Below, one piece after another: positions 42,883-51,383 of a stretch of 64,000 nt of DNA. The notes under the pieces are model-generated. The model was given only the letters and a program-made list of their open reading frames with translations, was not told where the DNA came from and did no database searches. This DNA comes from Microbulbifer salipaludis (GTDB lineage: Bacteria > Pseudomonadota > Gammaproteobacteria > Pseudomonadales > Cellvibrionaceae). The stretch is taken from positions 1,116,001 through 1,180,000 of the forward strand of contig NZ_JAEKJR010000001.1 in NCBI RefSeq assembly GCF_017303155.1, written 5' to 3'. How positions within the stretch are numbered: position 1 is the stretch's first letter; every line of letters begins with the position of its first letter. The position numbers and the translations under genes were made by a program.

Positions 42883-43638
42883 TCAGAACTTGTAGCCGAG
42901 TCCTACCGAGTAGACGAAAGGATCGATGTCCACGTCGGTGGTAATGCGCGTGTTAGCGCCCTGAGTGGTGCGGAAGTCGATCTTCGCCTTGGTGTCGATA
43001 TCCAGGTACCACACAGCGGCGTTGAACAGCCAGTTACTGTCGCGGCCGAACATGATGTCGATACCCACCTCGCCGGCGAGACCCCAGGAGTCATCGAGCT
43101 TCAGCCTGGCATTGCTGGAAGCATCGAGCACATCCACGAAGTAGTCCTGGGCGACGTTGCTGATGTCTTCATCCATAAAGGTGGTGAAGTTGACCCCGAT
43201 GCCCACATAAGGCTGTACCCAGGACTCTTTACATACCGGGAACCACTGCACGGTGAGCGTGGGGGGCAGGTGCTCAATGCTGCCCAGGTCCACCTTGCCC
43301 AGCAGGTCACCGGGGTTGTTGGGGTCAGGTAGCCCACCGACGGACAGGTCGTGCTCGAACGGCAGCGCGGCCAGCAGGCCGAGGCCAAAATGGTCGGCAA
43401 ATAGCCAGGTGCCGGTGAAGGTGGCGCTGTCACCATCGTCTACATACACGCGGGTGTCCAGCAGGTCGACGGTATTGTCGATGCGCAGTAAATCGGAATC
43501 GTCATCCGGGTCTACCAGGCCCCAGCCGATACGGACGATGACGTCGCCCTGCTCGTAATCGGCAAGACACTGGCTGGCGCCGAGGGTGGCGCCGAGCGCA
43601 ACGGCGGTAAAGGTGGCGGCCTTCCTGGCTGCTTGCAT
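42883..43638 (-). CDS. ompW: OmpW-family outer membrane protein
   Basis: A 251-residue beta-barrel with a signal peptide ending near SQCLA. The family's segments are visible: GDVIVRIGWGLVDPDDDSD after cleavage, LPPTLTVQWFP, VQPYVGIGVNFTTF and a C-terminal aromatic strand DPFVYSVGLGYKF ending in Phe. OmpW forms an eight-stranded hydrophobic channel in the outer membrane. A GGAG RBS precedes the ATG, and the gene stands alone. Confidence 0.92.
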   Translation of the reverse strand: MQAARKAATFTAVALGATLGASQCLADYEQGDVIVRIGWGLVDPDDDSDLLRIDNTVDLLDTRVYVDDGDSATFTGTWLFADHFGLGLLAALPFEHDLSVGGLPDPNNPGDLLGKVDLGSIEHLPPTLTVQWFPVCKESWVQPYVGIGVNFTTFMDEDISNVAQDYFVDVLDASSNARLKLDDSWGLAGEVGIDIMFGRDSNWLFNAAVWYLDIDTKAKIDFRTTQGANTRITTDVDIDPFVYSVGLGYKF

Positions 43639-43816
43639 AATTCACTCCTTGAACTTCGAAGGCTTTGGATACAACATTTTTAGTCTAGCTGCGGGTTGGA
43701 TTGCGCAATATTTTTGCGTTTGTTTGGGTGCCATCCTGTAGCCAGTTGTTCACCGATCGCCTTGGCGCAATAATGTGATCACAAAATTGGATGCAATGGA
43801 TGACAGCGGAGCGGCT

Positions 43817-44524
43817 ATGAAGATTGGTGTTCTGAAGACCGACGATGTACGCCCCCAATTGGTGGGGGAGTTCGGTGAATACCCGGAGATGTTTGCGGAC
43901 CTACTCAAACGCGAAGATCCGTCTCTGGAGTTTGTGACCTACGAAGTGCAGCACGGGCACTACCCGGAGGATATCGATGAGGTCGATGCCTACCTGATTA
44001 CCGGCAGCAAAACCGGCGTTTACGATGATCAGCCCTGGATAGCGCCACTGATGGCGTTTGTGCGGGAGCTGCATGCGCGCCGGAAGCCGACCCTGGGGAT
44101 CTGCTTCGGGCATCAGCTGATCGCGCATGCACTGGGTGGCGAGACCCGCAAATCGGAAAAAGGCTGGGGTGTTGGGGTACACAGTTACGAGGTGCAGGAA
44201 ACACCGTCGTGGATGGTGGAACCGCAGGAGTCGTTCAGCCTGCTGGTGAGTCACCAGGACCAGGTGATAACGCCGGCACCGGGCACCCGGGTGATCGCCT
44301 CCAGTGATTTCTGTCCTTACGCGTTGCTGCAGGTGGGTGAGCACATGCTGACCATGCAGGCCCACCCTGAATTTACCAAACCCTATTCCCAGGGACTGAT
44401 GGAGCTGCGCAAAGAGGTCTTCGGGGAAGATATGGTGGAGAAGGGCAAGGAATCCCTGACCAACGATATTCACACCAGTGCCATGGCGCGCTGGATGCTG
44501 GCTTTTTTGAAGAACGCCTCTTAA
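43817..44524 (+). CDS. class I glutamine amidotransferase-like protein
   Basis: The 235-residue protein has the nucleophile elbow GICFGHQLIAHALGG (Cys of the triad) and MQAHPEF (His and Glu), plus YLITGSKTGVYDD near residue 60. It resembles stand-alone GMP-synthase-like amidotransferases such as gamma-glutamyl-polyamine or YfeJ-type proteins. GGAG six bases before ATG 43817 fixes the start; the frame is open from 43775. The acceptor domain or partner is unknown. It lies just upstream of the urease operon but is separated by about 320 bases. Confidence 0.85.
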   Translation: MKIGVLKTDDVRPQLVGEFGEYPEMFADLLKREDPSLEFVTYEVQHGHYPEDIDEVDAYLITGSKTGVYDDQPWIAPLMAFVRELHARRKPTLGICFGHQLIAHALGGETRKSEKGWGVGVHSYEVQETPSWMVEPQESFSLLVSHQDQVITPAPGTRVIASSDFCPYALLQVGEHMLTMQAHPEFTKPYSQGLMELRKEVFGEDMVEKGKESLTNDIHTSAMARWMLAFLKNAS

Positions 44525-44847
44525 TCGGGGGGTACACCTGACCCCGGAGGCGGTCGCGCCACCGGGGCAGGTCAATACACCCGCCTGCGGGTGCCACGCG
44601 ATACCCTTCGGTGTCCCTTTCCTTCTTTGCCTCTTTCTCTTTCTCTCTGTTTTCTTTCCGCGTAGCCGCAACCGGTCGCACAGCGGCATCTGGCATCATT
44701 GCCGTTGCTATTCCCTCTCCCGGCTCCGGTAGAGCCTTACGTCAAATGACGCATACCCCTCGCTCTGGAATCTTGTTTCCATTGGCCTTGAATCCAACCT
44801 GTCGTGGCCGTTAGGCCAGGAGGCGGGTAGCAGCCGTCAGAGTGTGT
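44525..44847 (+). promoter_or_regulatory. upstream region of the urease operon with CGTCA-N2-TGACG dyad
   Basis: After an imperfect stem-loop (44536-44572, ACCTG-CCCCGG / CCGGGG-AGGT) that may end the preceding gene, there is a pyrimidine-rich tract near 44620-44660. At 44740-44751 lies CGTCAAATGACG, inside TACGTCAAATGACGCATAC. The same 12 bases occur upstream of the porin gene. The distance to the ureD start is 97 bases, suitable for an activator. Confidence 0.55.
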
Positions 44848-45732
44848 ATGAACCAACTCGCCGTACCCGATCCGAGAATGACCGACACCGTCGGCGCGCA
44901 CCGCTGGCATGCGGACCTGGAGCTGCAGTTTGCGCGTGGCGCACGGGGCTGTCGTCTGGCGCGCAACCGGCATTCGGGGCCGCTGTATGTGCAAAAGCCC
45001 TTTTATCCAGAGGGCCCTGACCTGGCCCATGTGTATCTTTTGCACCCGCCGGGCGGGCTGGTTTCCGGGGATCGGCTGGATATTCGGGTACAGGTGCAGC
45101 AAGACGCGGCGGCACTGGTCACCACCACCGGCGCGGGGCGCGTCTATCGCGCGCGTCCCGATGGTTTGCTGCAGTGCCAGAGCACCGCGCTGCAGGTTGA
45201 AGCGGGCGCGAGCCTCGAGTGGTTGCCTCTGGAGAACATTGCCTACCCCGGTGCCAACGGTGCCATGCACACCCGTGTGGACCTTGCGCGGGGGGCGCGC
45301 TTTGCGGGGTGGGAGGTCACTTCACTGGGCCTGCCCGCCTGCAATGCTCCGTTTGCCAATGGCACCCTGATACAGCGGCTGGAAATTTTCCGTGAAGGCA
45401 CCCCTTTGCTGGTGGAATCCCTGCGACTGTGTGGCGAGGAAATTTTACAGGCGCGTGCGGGCCTGCAGGGGCAGGCCGTGAACGGGCTTCTGGTGATGGG
45501 GCCATTCGATGCTGCGCTGGAAGAAACCGTGGTGGAGGAATGCCGGGAAATAATCGCCGCGCATAACCACACCGGCATAGCGGGCATCACCCTGGTGGGC
45601 GAACTGCTGGTGTTGCGTGCACTGGGACGTTGCGCATTCGAGGTGCGCGGCCTGTTTACGGAATTGTGGAAACGGTTGCGCCCGGTATGGCTGGGGCGCC
45701 CGCCCTGCGCTCCGAGAATCTGGCGCACTTGA
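44848..45732 (+). CDS. ureD: urease accessory protein UreD
   Basis: UreD (UreH) scaffolds the UreF-UreG complex on apo-urease for nickel delivery. The 294-residue protein has the family pattern HADLELQFARGARGCRLARN, GPLYVQKPFYPEG, YLLHPPGGLVSGDRLDI and TTGAGRVYRA. It is first in the ureDABCEFG order, which is common in proteobacteria. The start may be ATG 44848 or the GTG six bases earlier; neither has a strong RBS. Confidence 0.93.
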   Translation: MNQLAVPDPRMTDTVGAHRWHADLELQFARGARGCRLARNRHSGPLYVQKPFYPEGPDLAHVYLLHPPGGLVSGDRLDIRVQVQQDAAALVTTTGAGRVYRARPDGLLQCQSTALQVEAGASLEWLPLENIAYPGANGAMHTRVDLARGARFAGWEVTSLGLPACNAPFANGTLIQRLEIFREGTPLLVESLRLCGEEILQARAGLQGQAVNGLLVMGPFDAALEETVVEECREIIAAHNHTGIAGITLVGELLVLRALGRCAFEVRGLFTELWKRLRPVWLGRPPCAPRIWRT

Positions 45733-45778
45733 TCAAGATCCGACTACTTAGTTAGAGCAAACGCACTGCAGGTTTTGC

Positions 45779-46081
45779 ATGGAATTATTGCCGAGAGAAA
45801 AAGACAAGCTAGTGGTGTTTACCGCAGCCCTGCTTGCCGAGCGCCGGCTGGCGCGAGGTTTGAAACTGAATTATCCCGAGGCGGTCGCGCTCATCACCAT
45901 GGAAATTATGGAAGGTGCGCGGGACGGCAAAAGTGTCGCCGAGCTGATGGGCTATGGCCGCGAGATTTTGAACGCGGACCAGGTCATGGAGGGCGTGCCC
46001 GAGCTGGTGCACGAAGTCCAGGTTGAAGCGACCTTCCCGGACGGCACCAAACTGGTCACCGTGCATAACCCAATCAGTTGA
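45779..46081 (+). CDS. ureA: urease subunit gamma
   Basis: The 100-residue protein is full length for Ure[50 protein letters not shown] and [14 protein letters not shown]. With UreB and UreC it forms the (alpha-beta-gamma)3 enzyme in the cytoplasm. It is 46 bases after ureD. Confidence 0.97.
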   Translation: MELLPREKDKLVVFTAALLAERRLARGLKLNYPEAVALITMEIMEGARDGKSVAELMGYGREILNADQVMEGVPELVHEVQVEATFPDGTKLVTVHNPIS

Positions 46082-46108
46082 TACAACCGAAAAAATAAAA
46101 GGGCACCT

Positions 46109-46444
46109 ATGATTCCCGGAGAAATCCAGGTCGCTTCCGAGCGGGGCGACATCGAACTCAATCCCGGTCGTGAGACGCGCAGGTTGCGGGTAGAAAATAC
46201 CGGTGATCGGCCGATTCAGGTAGGGTCCCATTACCATTTTTACGAGACCAACCCGGCGCTGCGATTTGAGCGCGCACAGGCGCGGGGTTTTCACCTCAAT
46301 ATTGCATCGGGCACCGCTGTGCGCTTTGAGCCGGGGCAGGGCCGTGAGGTGGAACTGGTGGCCTATGCCGGTCGTCGCGAAGTCTACGGCTTTCGCGGTG
46401 CGGTGATGGGGCCGCTGGACAGTGTGGGAGAGCCAATACCGTGA
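46109..46444 (+). CDS. ureB: urease subunit beta
   Basis: A 111-residue UreB beginning [22 protein letters not shown], with [16 protein letters not shown] and [15 protein letters not shown] as conserved strands. AAGGG precedes the ATG. The stop overlaps the GTG start of ureC, giving tight coupling. Confidence 0.97.
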   Translation: MIPGEIQVASERGDIELNPGRETRRLRVENTGDRPIQVGSHYHFYETNPALRFERAQARGFHLNIASGTAVRFEPGQGREVELVAYAGRREVYGFRGAVMGPLDSVGEPIP

Positions 46445-48156
46445 GCAGCATGGATCGAGAAAGCTACGCACAGATGTTCGGCCCCACCACTGGCGATCGT
46501 GTTCGCCTGGCGGATACAGAACTCTGGTTACAGGTCGAGAAAGACTTCACCCGCTACGGCGATGAGGTGAAGTTCGGCGGTGGCAAGGTCATTCGCGATG
46601 GTATGGGGCAGAGTCAGCGGCCGTCCGCCGAGACCCCCGACCTCGTCATCACCAACGCGCTGATTCTCGACCACTGGGGTGTGGTCAAGGCGGACGTTGC
46701 GGTAAAGGACGGGCGCATCGCAGGCATCGGCAAGGCGGGCAATCCCGATGTGCAGGAGGGGGTGGACATCGTTATCGGCCCGGGAACCGAAATCATCGCC
46801 GGCGAAGGCTCGATCCTGACCGCGGGCGGCATCGATGCGCATATTCATTTTATCTGTCCGCAGCAGGTGGAAGAGGCGCTGATGTCTGGCGTGACTACCA
46901 TGATCGGCGGCGGCACCGGCCCGGCGACAGGCACCAATGCGACTACCTGCACCCCAGGCCCGTGGAATATTGGCAAAATGCTGCAGGCTACCGATAGCCT
47001 GCCGATGAACTTTGGCTTTCTCGGCAAGGGCAATGCGAGTTTGCCAGAGGCGCTGGAAGAACAGCTGGATGCGGGCGCCTGCGGTCTGAAACTGCACGAA
47101 GACTGGGGCACTACACCGGCGGCGATCGACTGCTGTCTGACGGTGGCGGAAAAATACGATGTGCAGGTAGCGATTCACACCGATACCCTGAACGAATCCG
47201 GTTTTGTCGATGACACCATCGGCGCTTTCAAGGGCCGCGCGATTCACACCTATCACACGGAAGGTGCCGGTGGCGGTCACGCGCCGGACATCATCAAGGC
47301 CTGTGCGTCGGACAATGTATTACCGTCTTCCACTAATCCCACGCGCCCGTTCACGGTGAACACCGTAGACGAACATCTCGACATGCTGATGGTGTGTCAC
47401 CACCTGGACACCAGTATTCCGGAGGATATTGCGTTTGCCGATTCCCGCATTCGCAAGGAAACCATTGCCGCCGAAGATATTTTTCACGATCTCGGCGCCT
47501 TCAGCATGATTGCATCGGATTCGCAGGCGATGGGCCGTGTGGGCGAAGTAATTACCCGCACCTGGCAGACCGCGCACAAAATGAAAGTGCAGCGCGGCAA
47601 CCTGGCAGAAGACTGCTCCGGTGAAACCGCGGGCGCGGACAATTTTCGTGCGCGCCGTTATATCGCCAAGTACACCATCAACCCCGCCATTACCCACGGC
47701 GTTGCCCACGAGGTGGGGTCCATCGAAGTGGGGAAACTGGCAGACCTGGTACTGTGGAAGCCCGCCTTTTTCGGCATCAAACCTTCGATAATTTTGAAGG
47801 GCGGGATGATAGCCGCCGCGCCCATGGGCGACCCCAACGCTTCCATTCCCACGCCGCAACCGGTGCACTACCGGCCCATGTTCGGTGCCCACGGAATGGC
47901 TGCGGCAAAAACCTCGGTGACCTTTGTGTCGCAGGCGGCGCTGGAAAACAGCGTGGGGCAAAAGCTTGGCCTGCAGCGCAATCTGGTAGCGTGTAAAAAT
48001 ACCCGCAATATCCGCAAGAAAGACATGCTGCTGAATGACTGGCAGCCGGATGTCAGCGTCGATCCGCAAACCTATGAAGTGCGCGCCGATGGCGAATTGT
48101 TGACGTGCGAACCGGCCACCGAGCTGCCACTGGCTCAGCGCTACACACTGTTTTGA
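46441..48156 (+). CDS. ureC: urease subunit alpha
   Basis: UreC carries the dinickel active site that hydrolyses urea to ammonia and carbamate. The 571-residue chain keeps the ligands: GGIDAHIHF (two His), GLKLHEDWG (carbamylated Lys), HTDTLNESG (His), [11 protein letters not shown] (His), MVCHHLDTS (flap Cys and His) and [11 protein letters not shown] (Asp). The C-terminus ends [10 protein letters not shown], as usual. The start is GTG 46441; an ATG lies three codons later. Confidence 0.98.
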   Translation: MSSMDRESYAQMFGPTTGDRVRLADTELWLQVEKDFTRYGDEVKFGGGKVIRDGMGQSQRPSAETPDLVITNALILDHWGVVKADVAVKDGRIAGIGKAGNPDVQEGVDIVIGPGTEIIAGEGSILTAGGIDAHIHFICPQQVEEALMSGVTTMIGGGTGPATGTNATTCTPGPWNIGKMLQATDSLPMNFGFLGKGNASLPEALEEQLDAGACGLKLHEDWGTTPAAIDCCLTVAEKYDVQVAIHTDTLNESGFVDDTIGAFKGRAIHTYHTEGAGGGHAPDIIKACASDNVLPSSTNPTRPFTVNTVDEHLDMLMVCHHLDTSIPEDIAFADSRIRKETIAAEDIFHDLGAFSMIASDSQAMGRVGEVITRTWQTAHKMKVQRGNLAEDCSGETAGADNFRARRYIAKYTINPAITHGVAHEVGSIEVGKLADLVLWKPAFFGIKPSIILKGGMIAAAPMGDPNASIPTPQPVHYRPMFGAHGMAAAKTSVTFVSQAALENSVGQKLGLQRNLVACKNTRNIRKKDMLLNDWQPDVSVDPQTYEVRADGELLTCEPATELPLAQRYTLF

Positions 48157-48203
48157 TGGTTCTGGCTGAACGCGTGGATCGGCGCATGAACGGGAGTACA
48201 AAC

Positions 48204-48713
48204 GTGACACTGGATATTTACCAACGCCTTGGCACCCATAGCGGCAAAACCGCACAGTATGTTGTGGTGCTGGATCACCTGCAGCGTGATCGTGGCCGGT
48301 TGCGCGCGCAGGCCACCGACGGCAGCGAAGTGCGTATTTTCCTGGAGCGGGGAAAGCCGCTGCAGGTGGGCGAAATTTTGCAGAGCCAGTGCGGCAAGCT
48401 GGTGGAGGTGGTCGGTGCGCAAGAGCCGGTAACCACCGCCCGTTGTGAAGACTGGTTTCTATTTAGCCGCGCCTGTTATCACCTGGGTAACCGCCACGTA
48501 AAGCTGCAGCTTGGCAGTGCAGACAGCGGCCGCTGGCTGCGGATTACCCCCGACCACGTACTGGAAGAAATGCTCGAGCTGCTCGGGCTCAGCCTGACAC
48601 GCGAACACGCGGTATTTGTCCCCGAGTCCGGTGCCTACAGCGGCGGGCATGCCCATGGCCATACCCACGGCCAGCAACACCATCACGACCATCATGAGCA
48701 TCACCACCACTGA
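48204..48713 (+). CDS. ureE: urease accessory protein UreE
   Basis: UreE is the nickel metallochaperone. The 169-residue protein has the N-terminal peptide-binding domain (RGRLRAQATDGSEVRIFLERG) and the metal-binding domain with CYHLGNRHVKLQL, followed by a C-terminal His tail of about 14 histidines. GGGAG eight bases before GTG 48204 supports this start; an ATG at 48186 is possible. The last 20 bases overlap ureF. Confidence 0.94.
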   Translation: MTLDIYQRLGTHSGKTAQYVVVLDHLQRDRGRLRAQATDGSEVRIFLERGKPLQVGEILQSQCGKLVEVVGAQEPVTTARCEDWFLFSRACYHLGNRHVKLQLGSADSGRWLRITPDHVLEEMLELLGLSLTREHAVFVPESGAYSGGHAHGHTHGQQHHHDHHEHHHH

Positions 48714-49368
48714 CGTGGCGCTGTTGCGCCTGTTACAGCTCTCCAGCGCCAGTCTACCGGTTGGGGGTTACGCCTTCTCTCAGGGGCTGGAATATGCGGT
48801 GGATGCCGGTTGGGTGACAACACTGGATCACACCCGCGACTGGCTCTCGGTGCAGTTGAAGGCATCCCTCGCACAGGTCGACTGCCCTATTCTGTTGCGC
48901 TGCCATCGGGCCCTGCAGGGCAATGACGTGGAACGGCTGCGCTACTGGAACGATTACGCACTTGCCTGCCGGGAAACCCGCGAACTGCGCCTGACCGATA
49001 CCGCCACCGGCAATGCCCTGGTGCGGCTGCTGGTGCAGCTGCAGGTGGCGCAGCCCTTCACCCAGAAAGAAACCAGCTTCGTGGCCGCCTTTGCCATCGC
49101 CGCTCACCACTGGCAGCTGAATGAAGAAGCCGCGTTACTCGGCCTGGTGTGGGCATGGCTGGAAAATCAGGTGGCCGCCGCCACCAAACTGGTGCCGCTG
49201 GGGCAGACACAGGCCCAGCGATTGCTTGGGGAAATACAACAACAGGTGCCCGCGGCCATCCTGCACGCGCGTGCGCTGCAAGATGCCGACCTCGGTGCCG
49301 GCTTGCCCGCGCTCGCTATCGCCAGCGCGCAGCATGAACACCAGTACAGTCGCCTGTTCCGGTCTTAA
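48694..49368 (+). CDS. ureF: urease accessory protein UreF
   Basis: UreF bridges UreD and the GTPase UreG. The 224-residue helical protein shows [20 protein letters not shown] at its start, [13 protein letters not shown], and a C-terminal [15 protein letters not shown]. The start overlaps the His-tail codons of ureE by 20 bases in another frame, so the tract CATCATGAGCATCACC encodes parts of both proteins. It has no separate RBS. Confidence 0.93.
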   Translation: MSITTTDVALLRLLQLSSASLPVGGYAFSQGLEYAVDAGWVTTLDHTRDWLSVQLKASLAQVDCPILLRCHRALQGNDVERLRYWNDYALACRETRELRLTDTATGNALVRLLVQLQVAQPFTQKETSFVAAFAIAAHHWQLNEEAALLGLVWAWLENQVAAATKLVPLGQTQAQRLLGEIQQQVPAAILHARALQDADLGAGLPALAIASAQHEHQYSRLFRS

Positions 49369-49391
49369 TCCGTATTTGGGAGAGCAATACC

Positions 49392-50033
49392 ATGACCACA
49401 TCCAACAAACAGACCCTGCGAGTGGGCATTGGCGGCCCGGTAGGCTCGGGTAAAACGGCGCTGTTGCGTGAGCTGTGCGGCGCCATGCGCGAGCACTACG
49501 ACATCGCCGTGGTCACCAACGATATTTACACCCAGGAAGATGCAAAGTTCCTCACCCAGCACGAGGCGCTGAGCGCGGATCGCATTCTCGGTGTGGAGAC
49601 GGGGGGATGCCCGCACACCGCCATTCGTGAAGATGCGTCGATGAACCTCGCCGCCATCGACGAACTCATCGCCCGCCACGGCGCGCTCGATGTGGTTTTT
49701 GTGGAGAGCGGCGGGGACAACCTGAGCGCCACCTTCAGTCCGGAGCTTTCCGACCTGACCATCTACGTCATTGACGTATCCGCTGGTGACAAAATTCCGC
49801 GTAAAGGTGGTCCGGGTATTACCCGCTCTGACCTGTTGATCATCAACAAGATCGACCTGGCTCCGCTGGTTGGCGCTTCGCTTGAGGTCATGGACCGGGA
49901 TGCCAAAAAAATGCGCGGCGAGCGCCCCTTTGTCTTTTCTAACCTGAAAGTGCAGAAGGGTCTGAAAGAGATTATCCAGTTCATCGTGCGCGAGGGCATG
50001 CTGGAAGAAAAAGCCATCCCCGCAATCGCTTAA
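49392..50033 (+). CDS. ureG: urease accessory GTPase UreG
   Basis: UreG couples GTP hydrolysis to nickel insertion. The 213-residue protein has the P-loop [12 protein letters not shown], the switch region [13 protein letters not shown], the CPH metal motif ([15 protein letters not shown]), the Walker [11 protein letters not shown] and the NKID guanine motif ([12 protein letters not shown]). GGGAGAG precedes the ATG. Confidence 0.97.
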   Translation: MTTSNKQTLRVGIGGPVGSGKTALLRELCGAMREHYDIAVVTNDIYTQEDAKFLTQHEALSADRILGVETGGCPHTAIREDASMNLAAIDELIARHGALDVVFVESGGDNLSATFSPELSDLTIYVIDVSAGDKIPRKGGPGITRSDLLIINKIDLAPLVGASLEVMDRDAKKMRGERPFVFSNLKVQKGLKEIIQFIVREGMLEEKAIPAIA

Positions 50034-50070
50034 GTTACCCCCTGAGAAAATTCAAGAAGTAGAGAGCAAC

Positions 50071-50277
50071 ATGAAACTGAAAAAAATACTCCTGGCTGTT
50101 ACTACATTGACTGGCGCAACCTTTAGCCTGTTTTCCCAGGCTCACGAAGGCCATGCGCCTGCTGGCGTGATTCACGAAATGCACCATATGCTGTGGCTTG
50201 CAATGGCGCTGTCGGTGAGTGCGCTGGCGGTTTTCCTGATCAGAAAAGCCGTGAAAAGCCGCTCAGAAAAACCGTGA
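50071..50277 (+). CDS. small His-rich membrane protein downstream of ureG
   Basis: A 68-residue protein with a signal-like N-terminus (residues 5-23, ending FSQA), a His-rich segment HEGHAPAGVIHEMHHM, one further transmembrane segment LWLAMALSVSALAVFLI and a basic tail. It is 37 bases after ureG and likely in the operon. The His cluster faces the periplasm in the simplest topology, so a nickel-binding role is plausible; it is far too short to be the HupE/UreJ permease. Confidence 0.75.
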   Translation: MKLKKILLAVTTLTGATFSLFSQAHEGHAPAGVIHEMHHMLWLAMALSVSALAVFLIRKAVKSRSEKP

Positions 50278-50432
50278 TACGCGAGACCAGCAATCGACAC
50301 GCTCCGGACGAATCACCGGGATGCGAAGAACGGGCGGTGGGTAACGGTTTTTACAGGCGTTACCCGGCGCTTTGCCGCTATCCAGGCCCCTAGCATCCGC
50401 TAGTCGCTGCCAGCCCCTGTCAGCCTCATCAC

Positions 50433-51383
50433 TCAAGAATCCGGGTTTATCGCCCGAATCGCAATGCCCGCCGCAGCGGTCCGGTTCTCCACCCCAAGCT
50501 TGGAGAAAACTCCCTCCAGATGTTTGTTCACCGTGCGCGGGCTGACGCTGAGAATCTCACCGATTTCCCGGTTTGTTTTGCCATTGGCGATCCAGAACAG
50601 TACTTCCGATTCCCGCTTGGTGAGCGATAACTTCTCGCGCAAGATATCCTCACCGGCGGGGCCGCCGTCGTCCACCAGCTTTAATAAAAACATCGTTGCG
50701 TCCCGCTGTTCGATAAACACCACCGCCAGCGGTTTGCGCAAACCCTCGAGCTTCAGCTTCTGCCCCCCATCCGGGTTGCGCGAGAGCCAAACCTGTAAAT
50801 GCTCAGCAACCTGCGCTTGCGTGTCGGGCTCCAGGCCACCGGCGCTGCTCAGCAGGGCATAGGTTTGCGGGGTAGCCCAGTGCATGCGGCCTTCGGTATC
50901 CACCGTAAACAGAAACTGTCCCGTCGAGTCCAGTGCCTGGTGGGCGCTGGAGGTCAGGCGGGCATTGCTCAGGTGTACCTTCATGCGCGCCAGTAACTCA
51001 CTGGGTTGGATTGGCTTGGTCAGGTAGTCCACGCCGCCGCTTTCGAGGCCGCGCACGATACTTTCCGATTCGGTCAGCCCCGTCATAAAAATAACCGGAA
51101 TCGACGCCAGCTCCGGGTCGGCCTTCAATAAGCGGCAGGTTTCGAATCCATCCAGCCCCGGCATGACCGCGTCCAGCAGAATCATATCCGGGCGCAGGCG
51201 GCGGGCAATGTTCAGCGCCTGGCTGCCATCCAGCGCGACCAGTACGTCGATCCCTGCCTGCTCCAGAATGTCGTTAATCAGGCTCAGGGTATCGGGCGAA
51301 TCGTCCACCACCAGCACGATATCACCCGTGTGCGTGTCCGCCGCCGGCTGCGAGCGGGTCGCGGTATCGTCACAGGTTTTCAT
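50433..51383 (-). CDS. response regulator, receiver plus LuxR-type HTH
   Basis: A 316-residue protein. The N-terminal receiver domain (about residues 22-140) has VLVVDDSPDTL, the phospho-acceptor Asp in DMILLDAVMPG, and YLTKPIQP (Lys). A middle region of about 90 residues resembles a PAS-like module (STGQFLFTVDTEGRMHW). The C-terminal LuxR/GerE HTH reads LTKRESEVLFWIANGKTNREIGEILSVSPRTVNKHLEGVFSKLG. Its gene overlaps the upstream kinase gene by four bases, so the two form a two-component pair. Confidence 0.93.
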   Translation of the reverse strand: MKTCDDTATRSQPAADTHTGDIVLVVDDSPDTLSLINDILEQAGIDVLVALDGSQALNIARRLRPDMILLDAVMPGLDGFETCRLLKADPELASIPVIFMTGLTESESIVRGLESGGVDYLTKPIQPSELLARMKVHLSNARLTSSAHQALDSTGQFLFTVDTEGRMHWATPQTYALLSSAGGLEPDTQAQVAEHLQVWLSRNPDGGQKLKLEGLRKPLAVVFIEQRDATMFLLKLVDDGGPAGEDILREKLSLTKRESEVLFWIANGKTNREIGEILSVSPRTVNKHLEGVFSKLGVENRTAAAGIAIRAINPDS

